From NCBI RefSeq assembly GCF_000419585.1, contig NZ_ATTH01000001.1, positions 766,005-830,004 of the forward strand: 64,000 bases of DNA, in the 5' to 3' direction. How positions within the stretch are numbered: the stretch's first letter is position 1; each line of letters opens with the position of its first letter. The translations under genes were made by a program, and so were the position numbers. Positions 51,052 through 61,763 of this stretch are shown here, piece after piece. The notes beneath the pieces were generated by a model that did not search any database, was not told where the DNA came from, and worked only from the letters and a program-made list of their open reading frames with translations. The DNA is from Salisaeta longa DSM 21114 (GTDB lineage: Bacteria > Bacteroidota > Rhodothermia > Rhodothermales > Salinibacteraceae).

Positions 51052-54000
51052 ATGTCGATGACTGATGTTTCCATCCGGCGCCCGGTGGCCACCACAATGG
51101 CCTTCCTGGTGGTTATTACTGTCGGAATCGTGAGCTTTACGTACCTGCCGGTCGACCTTCTTCCGGAAATTGAGTACCCGCGCCTCACCGTCTACACCAA
51201 CTACGCCAACGTGGGGCCGGTGGAGATGGAAAAGATCATCACCGACCCGCTGGAGAATGCGCTGTCGGGCGTGCCCAACGTGCAACGCATGACGTCGCAG
51301 TCGGAGCAGGGCGGCAGCTACATCAACCTGGAGTTCGCACAGGGCACCAACCTGAATGCTGCCGCGAATGATGTGCGCGCCGCGCTCGACCGCATCCGCG
51401 ACGATTTGCCCCGCGAGGCCGAGCCCCCGGGCATTTGGAAGTTTGACCCCAACAGCATCTCGGTGGTGGATATCGCCGCGGTGTCGCAGCGGCCCTTGCC
51501 CGAGCTCACGCGCATCATGGAGCGCGACCTGGCAAAGCAGTTCGAGCAGATTGAGGGCGTTGGGACGATTGAGATTGAAGGCGCCATTCGTCGCGAAGTG
51601 CGCGTCGCGTTGCAACGCGACCGCCTGCAAGCCCTCGACCTTTCGGCCCAGGAGGTGCAGCAGGCCCTCGCGCAGGCCAACTCAACCGTGCCCGGCGGCA
51701 ACGTGAAGGATGGCATCAAGAACCTGTACGTGCGACCGCGGAGCGAATTCTCATCCATCGACCAAATACGCAACACCGTGGTGGCCATGCGCGATGGGCA
51801 GCCCATCCGGGTGTCTGATGTGGCCGACGTCATTGACGGGTACGAGGACATCCGGCGGCTGGCTGAGCTGAACAACGTGCCCATCGTGCGGATGTCCATC
51901 CAAAAGCAGAGCAACGCGAACACGGTATCGGTGGCCAATGAGGTGCGTGCTGCCGTAGAGCGGATCAATGCAGGACGCAATGATCTGACGCTGACGGTCA
52001 TCAGCGACCAGAGCGAGTTTATCCAGAAGTCGATCAACAACGTGAAATCGTCGGCCATCTGGGGTTCGCTGCTGGCGCTTCTGGTGCTGTATCTGTTTTT
52101 GCGGAATGGCTCGACGACGTTCATCATTGCCACGGCCATTCCCATCTCCATCATTGCTACCTTTGGGCTCCTGTACTTTGGTGGGCTGACGCTGAATCAG
52201 ATGACGTTTGGCGGCCTGGCATTGGGAGTAGGTATGATTGTGGACAACGCCATTGTGGTGTTGGAGAACATTGTTCGACAACGGGAAGAGAACGGGCGTT
52301 CATTGAAGGAATCGGCACGCATTGGCACGCGGGAGGTGGCGGGCGCCGTGATTGCGTCTACACTTACCACGTCGGTGATTTTCTTGCCGCTCGTTTTTGC
52401 GCGCACCACGTCCGCGGCGCTCTTTCAGGCGCTTGCCCTGGTGGTGGTGTTCGCGCTGTTCTGCTCGTTGCTCGTCGCGCTTACGCTCGTGCCGATGCTG
52501 GCCAGCCGTTTCCTCAGCGTATCGAGCGGGGGCGAGGCCCAGCAAGATCCATCGGCTTTTCAACGCCTCTTTCGCCGGCTCGAAAATCGGTACAAGAGCG
52601 TCATCCGTTGGGCGCTGCAGCATCGAACGACCGTGTTTGGCACAACGGCTGTGCTGCTTGTGGGCGCCGTGGTGCTCTGGCCGCTGGTGCCGGTTGAGCT
52701 GGCTCCGCAGACCGACACGAGCGAGATCGACATTGAGCTCGAAATGGCGCAGGGTACAAATATCGCGGTGGTGAACGAGTACCTGGAAGAGCTGAACCAG
52801 AAGGTGCGCCCGCTCCTGCCGAAACAGGACATGGAGAACTACGCGAAGGTGATTCGCGGCGACGACGGCGAGATTGAGATCCGGCTGAAGCCCGCGGGCG
52901 AGCGCACCACCAACAGCTTCGTGCTGGCTGATCGCATCCGCGAGGCCGTAATGGGCACGGTGCCCGGCGCCCAAATTCGGGTGGAGGCGCAATCGGGCCT
53001 GTGGGTGCTGCGCCGCGTGTTTAGCAGCGGCAGCGGGACGCAGGCGGTGCAAGTCGAGCTGCGCGGCTACGACCTGGACGCCGCCCAGCGGCTGTCGCAG
53101 CAAATCAAGCAACGCCTGCAAGAGATTCCGGGCGTTACCAATGTGCGCTCGGGGCGCCGCGAGGGACGACCGGAGCAAGATGTGCTGCTCAACCGAAGCA
53201 AGATTGCACGCATCGGCCTGACCCCCGATCAGGTGGCCAACGCGCTGCAAACCAATGTGGGCGGCAGCCGGGCCGGGGTCTTTCGTGAGGACGGCGAGCA
53301 AATTCCGATCATGGTGCGCCTCCGTCCGCAAGACCGACTGACGACGGAAGACCTCCGCAACGTGTCGGTGCGCACGCCCAGCGGCGAAAACGTGCCGATC
53401 TCGGCGCTGGTTACCACGCGCCAGAGCCGCGGCCCTACGTCCATCAGCCGCATCAACGGGCAGCGTGTTACGTACATCAGCGCATCGCTGGAAACAGGCA
53501 TTGCGTTGGGAACGGCTGTTGAGCGCATCCGCGCCGACCTGAGCACGGTGAACCTGCCCGAGGGCTTCTCCATCACCTACGGCGGCGAATACCGCGAGCA
53601 GCAGCAGGCGCAATCGGACTTCCTCATTGCCATCATCATGGCGCTGATTCTCATCTACATGGTGATGGCCGGGCAGTTTGAGCGGTTCTTTGATCCGCTG
53701 ATTGTGATGTGCAGCGTGCCGCTGGCACTTGTGGGCGTTATCCCGACGTTGCTTTTAACAAACACGACGCTCAACATCCAAAGCGTCATGGGCATCATCA
53801 TGCTGATTGGCATTGTGGTGAATAACGCCATTGTGCTCATGGATTACATCAACCTGTTGCGACGCGAGCAGGATCTGTCGCTTGAGGATGCGGTGGCAGA
53901 AGCCGGCCGGTTGCGGCTGCGGCCCATCCTGATGACGACGCTTACCACCGTTTTGGGGCTGTTGCCGCTGGCGCTGGGATTGGGCGCGGGCGCCGAGATT

Positions 54001-54171
54001 CAGGCGGCGCTGGCACGCACCGTGATTGGCGGGCTCACCGCTTCCACCCTCATCACGCTGGTGCTCATCCCCACGGCTTATGTGAGCGCCGAGCGCTTGA
54101 AGCGCCGCGTGCAGGCACAGCTTCCCAACTGGCACTGGCTGCCAAGTGGACAGGTGGCCCCCTCCAAGTGA
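51052..54171 (+). CDS. RND-family inner-membrane efflux pump
   Basis: 1039 residues, the full AcrB/HAE1 length with 12 membrane helices and two large periplasmic loops. N-terminal SMTDVSIRRPVATTMAFLVV is typical of the N-terminal cytoplasmic helix and first TM. TM4 contains GVGMIVDNAIVVLENIVRQR, with one acidic residue of the proton relay kept as D and the second as N, as in the HAE1-like and Gram-negative variants of Bacteroidetes. The second half repeats the pattern (IGIVVNNAIVLMDYINLLRR). It exports hydrophobic drugs, lipids or metabolites by proton antiport with the preceding adaptor. There is no outer-membrane gene in the operon; the TolC-like gene at 15.6 kb is a candidate partner. Confidence 0.94.
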   Translation: MSMTDVSIRRPVATTMAFLVVITVGIVSFTYLPVDLLPEIEYPRLTVYTNYANVGPVEMEKIITDPLENALSGVPNVQRMTSQSEQGGSYINLEFAQGTNLNAAANDVRAALDRIRDDLPREAEPPGIWKFDPNSISVVDIAAVSQRPLPELTRIMERDLAKQFEQIEGVGTIEIEGAIRREVRVALQRDRLQALDLSAQEVQQALAQANSTVPGGNVKDGIKNLYVRPRSEFSSIDQIRNTVVAMRDGQPIRVSDVADVIDGYEDIRRLAELNNVPIVRMSIQKQSNANTVSVANEVRAAVERINAGRNDLTLTVISDQSEFIQKSINNVKSSAIWGSLLALLVLYLFLRNGSTTFIIATAIPISIIATFGLLYFGGLTLNQMTFGGLALGVGMIVDNAIVVLENIVRQREENGRSLKESARIGTREVAGAVIASTLTTSVIFLPLVFARTTSAALFQALALVVVFALFCSLLVALTLVPMLASRFLSVSSGGEAQQDPSAFQRLFRRLENRYKSVIRWALQHRTTVFGTTAVLLVGAVVLWPLVPVELAPQTDTSEIDIELEMAQGTNIAVVNEYLEELNQKVRPLLPKQDMENYAKVIRGDDGEIEIRLKPAGERTTNSFVLADRIREAVMGTVPGAQIRVEAQSGLWVLRRVFSSGSGTQAVQVELRGYDLDAAQRLSQQIKQRLQEIPGVTNVRSGRREGRPEQDVLLNRSKIARIGLTPDQVANALQTNVGGSRAGVFREDGEQIPIMVRLRPQDRLTTEDLRNVSVRTPSGENVPISALVTTRQSRGPTSISRINGQRVTYISASLETGIALGTAVERIRADLSTVNLPEGFSITYGGEYREQQQAQSDFLIAIIMALILIYMVMAGQFERFFDPLIVMCSVPLALVGVIPTLLLTNTTLNIQSVMGIIMLIGIVVNNAIVLMDYINLLRREQDLSLEDAVAEAGRLRLRPILMTTLTTVLGLLPLALGLGAGAEIQAALARTVIGGLTASTLITLVLIPTAYVSAERLKRRVQAQLPNWHWLPSGQVAPSK

Positions 54172-54223
54172 CGCCGCGAAAGGGCGCGCCCGGCGGGGCT
54201 TCCGTACGTTTTCCGTGAACCCC

Positions 54224-54255
54224 TTGCAGAACCTCTGGGCGACCCTTTAGTTGTA
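54224..54255 (+). promoter_or_regulatory. Candidate promoter of tRNA-Pro
   Basis: TTG at 54224-54226, 21-nt spacer, TAGTTGTA at 54248-54255, against TTG/TAnnTTTG. A start about seven bases downstream would lie just before the tRNA 5' end at 54269. The -7 box is only partly matched. Confidence 0.3.
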
Positions 54256-54268
54256 CCTGTGAAAACAT

Positions 54269-54343
54269 CGGGACATGGCGCAGTCCGGTTAGCGCGCCGC
54301 TCTGGGGGAGCGGAGGTCCCCGGTTCAAATCCGGGTGTCCCGA
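54269..54343 (+). tRNA. tRNA-Pro (anticodon GGG)
   Basis: The cloverleaf closes by hand: acceptor CGGGACA with TGTCCCG, D-stem GCGC/GCGC around AGTCCGGTTA, anticodon stem CCGCT/AGCGG with loop CTGGGGG (anticodon GGG at positions 34-36), T-stem CCCGG/CCGGG with loop TTCAAAT, discriminator A. CCA is not encoded, since ACT follows. GGG reads CCC and CCU proline codons. The gene lies between the RND pump and the rodZ-like gene on the same strand. Confidence 0.95.
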
Positions 54344-54475
54344 CTGTTGCAGGCATCTAGCGGATGCTTGCTTGTGCGCTTGCCCTGGGCCGTTTCTGGT
54401 ACTCGTGCCGGAGACGGCTTTTCTGTACCTGCATCGCAAGCGCTTCGTCCCACCTACCGACGACGCTTTCTGTTT

Positions 54476-55645
54476 ATGGCCACTGATGCTTCAATCGCTG
54501 CGGGGAAGCGCTTTGCACACGACATGAAGCGCATCCGCGAGGCGCGCGATGTGTCGCGGCAAGACATTCAGCGGGCCACGCGTATTACGCCGGTGCTCAT
54601 CGCCTCGTTTGAAGAGGACGGCCTCTTCGATCATCCGTCGTTTAACCGGGTGTACCTGCGGTCGCTGGTTCGTGCCTACGCGGAGTGCGTCGACCTTCCG
54701 CCCGATAGGGCCTTGGATGCGCTCGACCGCGCGCTGGACGGCAACTATCAGCACGAGATGGCCACGCAGTTCCTGGGCAGCAGCCCGCCGGCTGAAGATG
54801 TGCCGCGCGAGGCATCGGGTGCATCCGATGCGGAAGATGAAGTAGAATCCGATGGGTCTTCCGGCGAGGAGGGAGCAACCGAGGAAGATTCGGAAGCGAG
54901 CGATCAGGAGGACGCGGCGCATGATGACGCCTCCGCCGATACAGCGACGCGCTGGGGGATTCCGTCTGAGGAGCCTGCGCGTTCGCCGGAGCCGTCGTCG
55001 GTGGCAGGTGATGCTGCGTCGCCGGAGGCTTCCTCACCTAGCGCTAAAGCACAGACGGCCGGTTCCACGCGGGCGGCGGGTGGTGCGCCTTCGTCTGATG
55101 GCGCCGCGGGCACGCGCCGGTGGCTGGTCCTTCTCGCGGGCGTCGTGGCGGTGGGGCTCCTTGTGGGCGTTGGGTGGTGGATGTACGCGCAACTGGGTGC
55201 GCCCCCATCATCGCCTGTCGTTCCCCCGGCCGATACCCTGACGCGCGCCGATACCATGGGCGCTGCGGTCGATACGGCGGCCGCGCCTCCCGCCCCGCCA
55301 CTCGCCGACGTATCTATTGGCGAGGTGATGGAGCTCACGGTGATTGCCACGGGCCGCGTGAGTCCCATCCGCGTACAGCGCGACAGCGACCTGCGGCGGC
55401 CGTACTGGATCAACGCGGGCGAAGCAAAGATCTTTCAAGCGCGCTCGCGGTTTGTGTTAGAAGAAGCACTCGACAGCATCAGGGTGCGCCTGGAAGGCTA
55501 TCCGTATCCGCTGCGACCCGGCGCCGACGGCCGCGCGGTCATCAGCCGCGACTCCGCCCTCATCTTTGTCGATAGCTTGCGGGGCGAACCGCCGCGCCCG
55601 GTGCCCTCCCCCGACACCATTCCGCTCCCGCCTGCCAGCCTGTAA
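54476..55645 (+). CDS. RodZ-like HTH / transmembrane / DUF4115 protein
   Basis: 389 residues from ATG 54476. The open frame upstream overlaps the tRNA and is not used. Residues 8-80 form a HTH_25 domain (DMKRIREARDVSRQDIQRAT, VYLRSLVRAYAECVDL). Residues 100-230 are an extremely acidic, low-complexity Ser/Glu/Asp linker, then one membrane helix (WLVLLAGVVAVGLLVGVGWW) and a periplasmic beta domain (ELTVIATGRVSPIRVQRDSD, WINAGEAKIFQARSRFV) like the DUF4115 part of RodZ. RodZ couples MreB to the elongasome; the acidic linker suits a halophile. The gene is followed by ligA after 24 bp. Confidence 0.82.
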   Translation: MATDASIAAGKRFAHDMKRIREARDVSRQDIQRATRITPVLIASFEEDGLFDHPSFNRVYLRSLVRAYAECVDLPPDRALDALDRALDGNYQHEMATQFLGSSPPAEDVPREASGASDAEDEVESDGSSGEEGATEEDSEASDQEDAAHDDASADTATRWGIPSEEPARSPEPSSVAGDAASPEASSPSAKAQTAGSTRAAGGAPSSDGAAGTRRWLVLLAGVVAVGLLVGVGWWMYAQLGAPPSSPVVPPADTLTRADTMGAAVDTAAAPPAPPLADVSIGEVMELTVIATGRVSPIRVQRDSDLRRPYWINAGEAKIFQARSRFVLEEALDSIRVRLEGYPYPLRPGADGRAVISRDSALIFVDSLRGEPPRPVPSPDTIPLPPASL

Positions 55646-57774
<2,129 letters not shown>

Positions 57775-57775
<1 letters not shown>

Positions 57776-57908
57776 ACTGTCCTCGCGGCTGCGCCCGCTT
57801 GGACAGCCGCTGCTGCTACGTTGTGCTGCATCGCTGTAGGCCCGCTCCCCCTGCTTCGAACGTCGTGCAGCCACGGGCTCGCGCTCACGTTGAGTTTTAA
57901 ACACAGCC
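57775..57908 (+). mobile_element. MITE-like element, copy B
   Basis: 134 bp, same orientation as copy A, with TA on both sides (57773-57774 and 57909-57910). The right end TTTTAAACACAGCC is a perfect complement of copy A's left end GGCTGTGTTTAAAA. The left end is GACTGT and then jumps to CCTCGCGG, so about ten bases of the terminal repeat are deleted. The left TA and the element's first G form the stop codon of ligA. Interior similarity to copy A is high with small indels. The deletion suggests this copy is no longer mobile. Confidence 0.85.
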
Positions 57909-58053
57909 TAGAACAGTCCAGCGTAGGTCTGAAAGGGAGGCGTCTGCACGCCCCCGGCGCGCCGCCGTTTGGGCGGGGAGCGCGCCTCGGGTGGATCCTT
58001 CGTCCCGGGCGGGCATTAGCGATGTGCTGTATGCGCTGATCACAACGCCCCCT

Positions 58054-60708
58054 ATGGATATTCTGGAAAAGATTGGCTGGCGAAAGCCCAAGGCCCGTCC
58101 GGTCGGACAGAGCCTCGAACGTGGGCGCGCGCCCGGAGACGACGGCACCCGTCGGGCCCTTTTGCTTCGTGTGGGCCTTTTCGTTGCACTGCTTGCGGCC
58201 GCCGTGCTGGCCTTTCCGCAGGGCGACACGTTCGAGTACACCGTGCAGGTGGGCGACGTATGGCGACAGCCGACGCTGGTGGCACCGTTCAACTTTCCGG
58301 TGTACAAAGACCCGGCGCTCGTGCAAGCCCAGCGCGACAGCGCCCGCGCCACCGCGCCGCCGTACGCCCGCGTGCGGCCCAACGCGCTGAACAATGTGCA
58401 AGCGCGGCGCGACACGCTCCGCAAACAGCTCGATGAAGTTGTGTCCGCGTACGCCGCGGCGCAGTACCACAGCCAGCAGGGCGACGCCGCTAAAGCCCGC
58501 TCCGACTCGCTGCGCTACGTCGAGCTGCGCCGCAACACGCCTGTGATGCTAACCCCGCAGCAGTGGCGCATGCTCGTGCAGTACTATGTCGACAACCTGG
58601 AGGGCCTCTCGCAGGCTACCCGCAACCCCTCGGCCCCTACGACGCGCCTTGACGTTCGGTTGCTCGACGCGGCCTACACCATTGCCGAGAACGTGCTGCA
58701 GCAGGGCGTACTCAACGTCGCCCGCGATACGCTCGCAGCAGCATCGGTGATCATCCGTAACGAGGAAGAGCGCGTGCAGCAGCGCGTGCCCATCGACCAG
58801 GTGTACGGACTCAAGGAGGCGTACCAGTACGCCGAGCAGCAACTCAAGAAACGCTTCCCCCAACATCCGCAGTGGGTGGAGGCTGGGATGGTGCTTTTTC
58901 GCGACATCTTTCAGCCGTCGCTGCACTACCTGGCCCAAGAAACCGCCGAGGAGCGCAAGCAACGGGCGCAAACGGTGTCGCCCATCCAGGGCGGCGTAGA
59001 GCGCGGGTCGATTGTGGTGAGCAAGGGCGAGCGCGTGACGCCCGCGATCAAACAAAAGCTGACCTCCCTTGAGCGGGTGCGCAACGAGCGGACCGAGCCT
59101 ACCATTCTGTGGCAGCGCCTCTCGGGCGAGATCCTCTTTGGCGTCCTCACGTTTGGCTTTTTCTTCCTCTACCTGTTTGCGCTGCGGCCCAGCATCTGGC
59201 GCCACGACCGCTCCTTCCTCATTGTCAACATTCCGCTTCTCATTGCCGTGCTCCTGTTTGCAGGGGTGGTGCGGTTGCCGTGGGCGTCGTTGTACGTGGT
59301 GCCGGTTCCGCTCATCGTAACGGTGCTCACCATCATCTTCAACTCGCGGCTCGGGCTGTTTAGTGCGCTCACGCTGGCCTTGATGGGCGGACAAATTGTG
59401 GGCCTCGATTTGGAATACACCTTCGCCACGTTTATCGCCAGCGCGGTTGGTGTCTTTAGCGTGCGCGACATCAAAAACCGCGGGCAGTTCTTTGGGAGCG
59501 CCCTCGTCGTGTTGCTTGCTTACATGCTCGTGCTGGTAGCTGGGTGGCTGTATATGGGAACGCCCGTGGAGCGCCTCGGCACGAACTTGCTCTATGCCAG
59601 CATTGGCGCCTCGTTTACCATCGCCGGCCCCATGCTGCTATGGACGCTGGAGCGGCTGTTCGACATCACGACCGACCTGACGCTCCTGGAGCTATCAGAC
59701 ACCAACCGTCCGCTCCTAAAAGAGCTCAGCCTGAAGGCCCCAGGGTCGTTCAACCACTCGATGCAGGTGGCCAACCTCGCTGAGGCGGCCGCCGACCGCA
59801 TCGGGGCCAACGCGCTGCTTGTGCGGGTGGGCGGGTTGTATCATGACATCGGCAAGATGAAGAAGCCGGAGTACTTCGTCGAAAACCAGAGCGGAACGAA
59901 CCCGCACGATACGCTCAAGCCCAAGATGAGCGCGCTTATCATTGCGAGTCATGTGAAGGAGGGCGTCAAGATGGCAAAGGAGCACAACCTCCCGCAGCGG
60001 GTGCTGCAGTTTATCCCAACGCACCACGGCACGTCGCGCATCGAGTACTTCTACCGGAAAGCCCAGGAAGACCGGGCCGAAGACGCCCCCGATGTGCTCG
60101 AATCAGAGTTCCGGTACCCCGGCCCGCGCCCACATTCGAAAGAGACCGGCATCCTGATGCTTGCGGACGGTGTGGAAGCCGCCAGCCGAAGCCTCGATGA
60201 TCCGTCGCGCAAACGCCTGCAATCACTCATCGACCTCATCTTCAAGGATCGCATCGAAGACGGTCAGCTTGACGATACCGATCTCACCTTTCGGGACCTG
60301 CAGGCCATCAAGGAGACGTTCCTCAAGATGCTCACGGGCATCCATCACGTGCGGGTGAAGTACCCCGATCAGGATGACGAGGAGGCGCCGGAAGGGACCG
60401 CCGATGCACCGGACGCGCCCACCGAGCAGCAGCCAATCGTGTCGGTAGCGCCGGGCGGGCCGGAAGCCTTCAACAACGCGGTGTCCGTTCTCATGGAGCG
60501 CGACGTGTGGGGGACGCCGGAGCAGAGCATCAGCATTGACAACCTGCGCAACATGCCGGGCATTCGTCCGCACGTGGCCAACAAACCCGCCGGGGCCGAT
60601 TCGGTGGCCGCGCGCAACGGGCCGGCCCCATCAGAACACGAAGGCACGCCGGCGGCCCGCGATGATACGAAAGCATCGCCGGCGTCCGATGACAAAGCAG
60701 AAGAGTGA
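58054..60708 (+). CDS. PgpH-like 7TM-HD c-di-AMP phosphodiesterase
   Basis: 884 residues from ATG 58054; the GTG at 57991 lies in the MITE flank. One N-terminal helix, an extracellular 7TMR-HDED domain (residues 60-320), seven helices (about 350-540), then the cytoplasmic HD domain: SFNHSMQVANLAEAAADR, LYHDIGKMKKPEYFVENQ, HVKEGVKMAKEHNLPQRV, HHGTSRIEYFYRKAQ, LADGVEAASRSL. The family hydrolyses c-di-AMP to pApA. The last 150 residues form an unusually long acidic tail (GTADAPDAPTEQQPIVSV...). c-di-AMP controls turgor and potassium, fitting a salt-adapted cell. A GntR-type gene converges on it. Confidence 0.9.
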   Translation: MDILEKIGWRKPKARPVGQSLERGRAPGDDGTRRALLLRVGLFVALLAAAVLAFPQGDTFEYTVQVGDVWRQPTLVAPFNFPVYKDPALVQAQRDSARATAPPYARVRPNALNNVQARRDTLRKQLDEVVSAYAAAQYHSQQGDAAKARSDSLRYVELRRNTPVMLTPQQWRMLVQYYVDNLEGLSQATRNPSAPTTRLDVRLLDAAYTIAENVLQQGVLNVARDTLAAASVIIRNEEERVQQRVPIDQVYGLKEAYQYAEQQLKKRFPQHPQWVEAGMVLFRDIFQPSLHYLAQETAEERKQRAQTVSPIQGGVERGSIVVSKGERVTPAIKQKLTSLERVRNERTEPTILWQRLSGEILFGVLTFGFFFLYLFALRPSIWRHDRSFLIVNIPLLIAVLLFAGVVRLPWASLYVVPVPLIVTVLTIIFNSRLGLFSALTLALMGGQIVGLDLEYTFATFIASAVGVFSVRDIKNRGQFFGSALVVLLAYMLVLVAGWLYMGTPVERLGTNLLYASIGASFTIAGPMLLWTLERLFDITTDLTLLELSDTNRPLLKELSLKAPGSFNHSMQVANLAEAAADRIGANALLVRVGGLYHDIGKMKKPEYFVENQSGTNPHDTLKPKMSALIIASHVKEGVKMAKEHNLPQRVLQFIPTHHGTSRIEYFYRKAQEDRAEDAPDVLESEFRYPGPRPHSKETGILMLADGVEAASRSLDDPSRKRLQSLIDLIFKDRIEDGQLDDTDLTFRDLQAIKETFLKMLTGIHHVRVKYPDQDDEEAPEGTADAPDAPTEQQPIVSVAPGGPEAFNNAVSVLMERDVWGTPEQSISIDNLRNMPGIRPHVANKPAGADSVAARNGPAPSEHEGTPAARDDTKASPASDDKAEE

Positions 60709-60741
60709 GCGCCTCTTTTGCGCTGGGCGCTGAACGGTGCG

Positions 60742-61659
60742 TTACACCGGCACAGCGGCCCGGATGGCATCGATGGCGTCCTGCGCGATGCGTAGCGTAA
60801 GCCGCGCGTGGGCCCGTTCCGAGAGCATGGACGCGATGCGCCGGTGGCTCTCGGACGTATGCAAGAGCAGATCGGTCTGATCGATGAAGCTCGCGAGGTG
60901 TTCGCTGCCGTCTTCGATGGAAGCGGCAATGAGCTGGCCCTTGAACGCCGACGACTGACGGATGTGTTGCGACAGGGGCCGTACGCTGTCGCGGGTTGCG
61001 GTGACGAGGCCCAGCGTATCCGTGGAGCGCAAGCGGGCCACGCGTTCCAAAAGGTCGGCCGGTAGATGGGCGCTAAACCCCAACACGTCGGCCCGCGGCA
61101 CGCGCTGCATTACATCTTGCAAGTGGGCAAACGGCGTGAACACGAAGTCGGCGGTCACCTGCTCCTCGATGTGCGACAGCGGAACGGGCCGCACCGTACG
61201 CTGCAACGCGCTCCGCAGCTGATCCGCCCAGCGCCGGTTGAGTTCGTCGTGGGGGCCCGTGCAGTACAGCTGATGTTCGAGCTGCGCATCGCCCAGCAGT
61301 TGCGACTGTTCTTGCACCAGGTAGTCGATCTCCTCGGGCGCCAACCCGAGGCCCATCAGCTGCCGGATGGTCTCCTGCATCAGGGCGGCCCCACGCTCCA
61401 TACGCTCGCCTTTCGAGAGCGGGGTGCGCTCTTTCACCACATAGCCGCGCCCCTGCTGCGCCTCCACCAGGCCCTCTGCCTCAAGCGTCTGGTACGCCTT
61501 GCGCACGGTATGAAACGATACGCCGACGTCCTGGGCAAGCGCACGCGTTGAGGGGAGCGTATCGGCAATGGAGTACTGGCCGCTTGCAATGCGGTACCGC
61601 ACGTGGTCGACGAGCTGGTCGTGTACCGAGGTGGGCGCCGAGCGGTCGATTGTAATCAT
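60742..61659 (-). CDS. GntR-family (YtrA-type) transcriptional regulator
   Basis: 305 residues from ATG 61659; the upstream extension is hydrophobic noise. The winged helix is near residues 10-75: DQLVDHVRYRIASGQYSIAD, LPSTRALAQDVGVSFHTVRK, YQTLEAEGLVEAQQGRGYVV. The C-terminal 230 residues are larger than in YtrA and resemble a TyrR/sugar-binding effector domain in outline (ADVLGFSAHLPADLLERVAR, LGLVTATRDSVRPL). The ligand is unknown. It is divergent from the GT-C/methyltransferase fusion (104 bp), which is the natural candidate target. Confidence 0.85.
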   Translation of the reverse strand: MITIDRSAPTSVHDQLVDHVRYRIASGQYSIADTLPSTRALAQDVGVSFHTVRKAYQTLEAEGLVEAQQGRGYVVKERTPLSKGERMERGAALMQETIRQLMGLGLAPEEIDYLVQEQSQLLGDAQLEHQLYCTGPHDELNRRWADQLRSALQRTVRPVPLSHIEEQVTADFVFTPFAHLQDVMQRVPRADVLGFSAHLPADLLERVARLRSTDTLGLVTATRDSVRPLSQHIRQSSAFKGQLIAASIEDGSEHLASFIDQTDLLLHTSESHRRIASMLSERAHARLTLRIAQDAIDAIRAAVPV

Positions 61660-61763
61660 GCAAACGCAGAAGCCAAGAACCAACAACAGGAACGACGTAA
61701 CGCGAACCTCTGGTGCCACACGAAGGTTGCGGCGGTGTCCCGCAGGCTTACTTTCTCTCTCCG

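Noticed and set aside
54335-54475. N-terminal extension of the RodZ-like protein into the tRNA region
   Set aside because: The frame starts inside the tRNA acceptor stem, and the HTH domain begins directly after ATG 54476.
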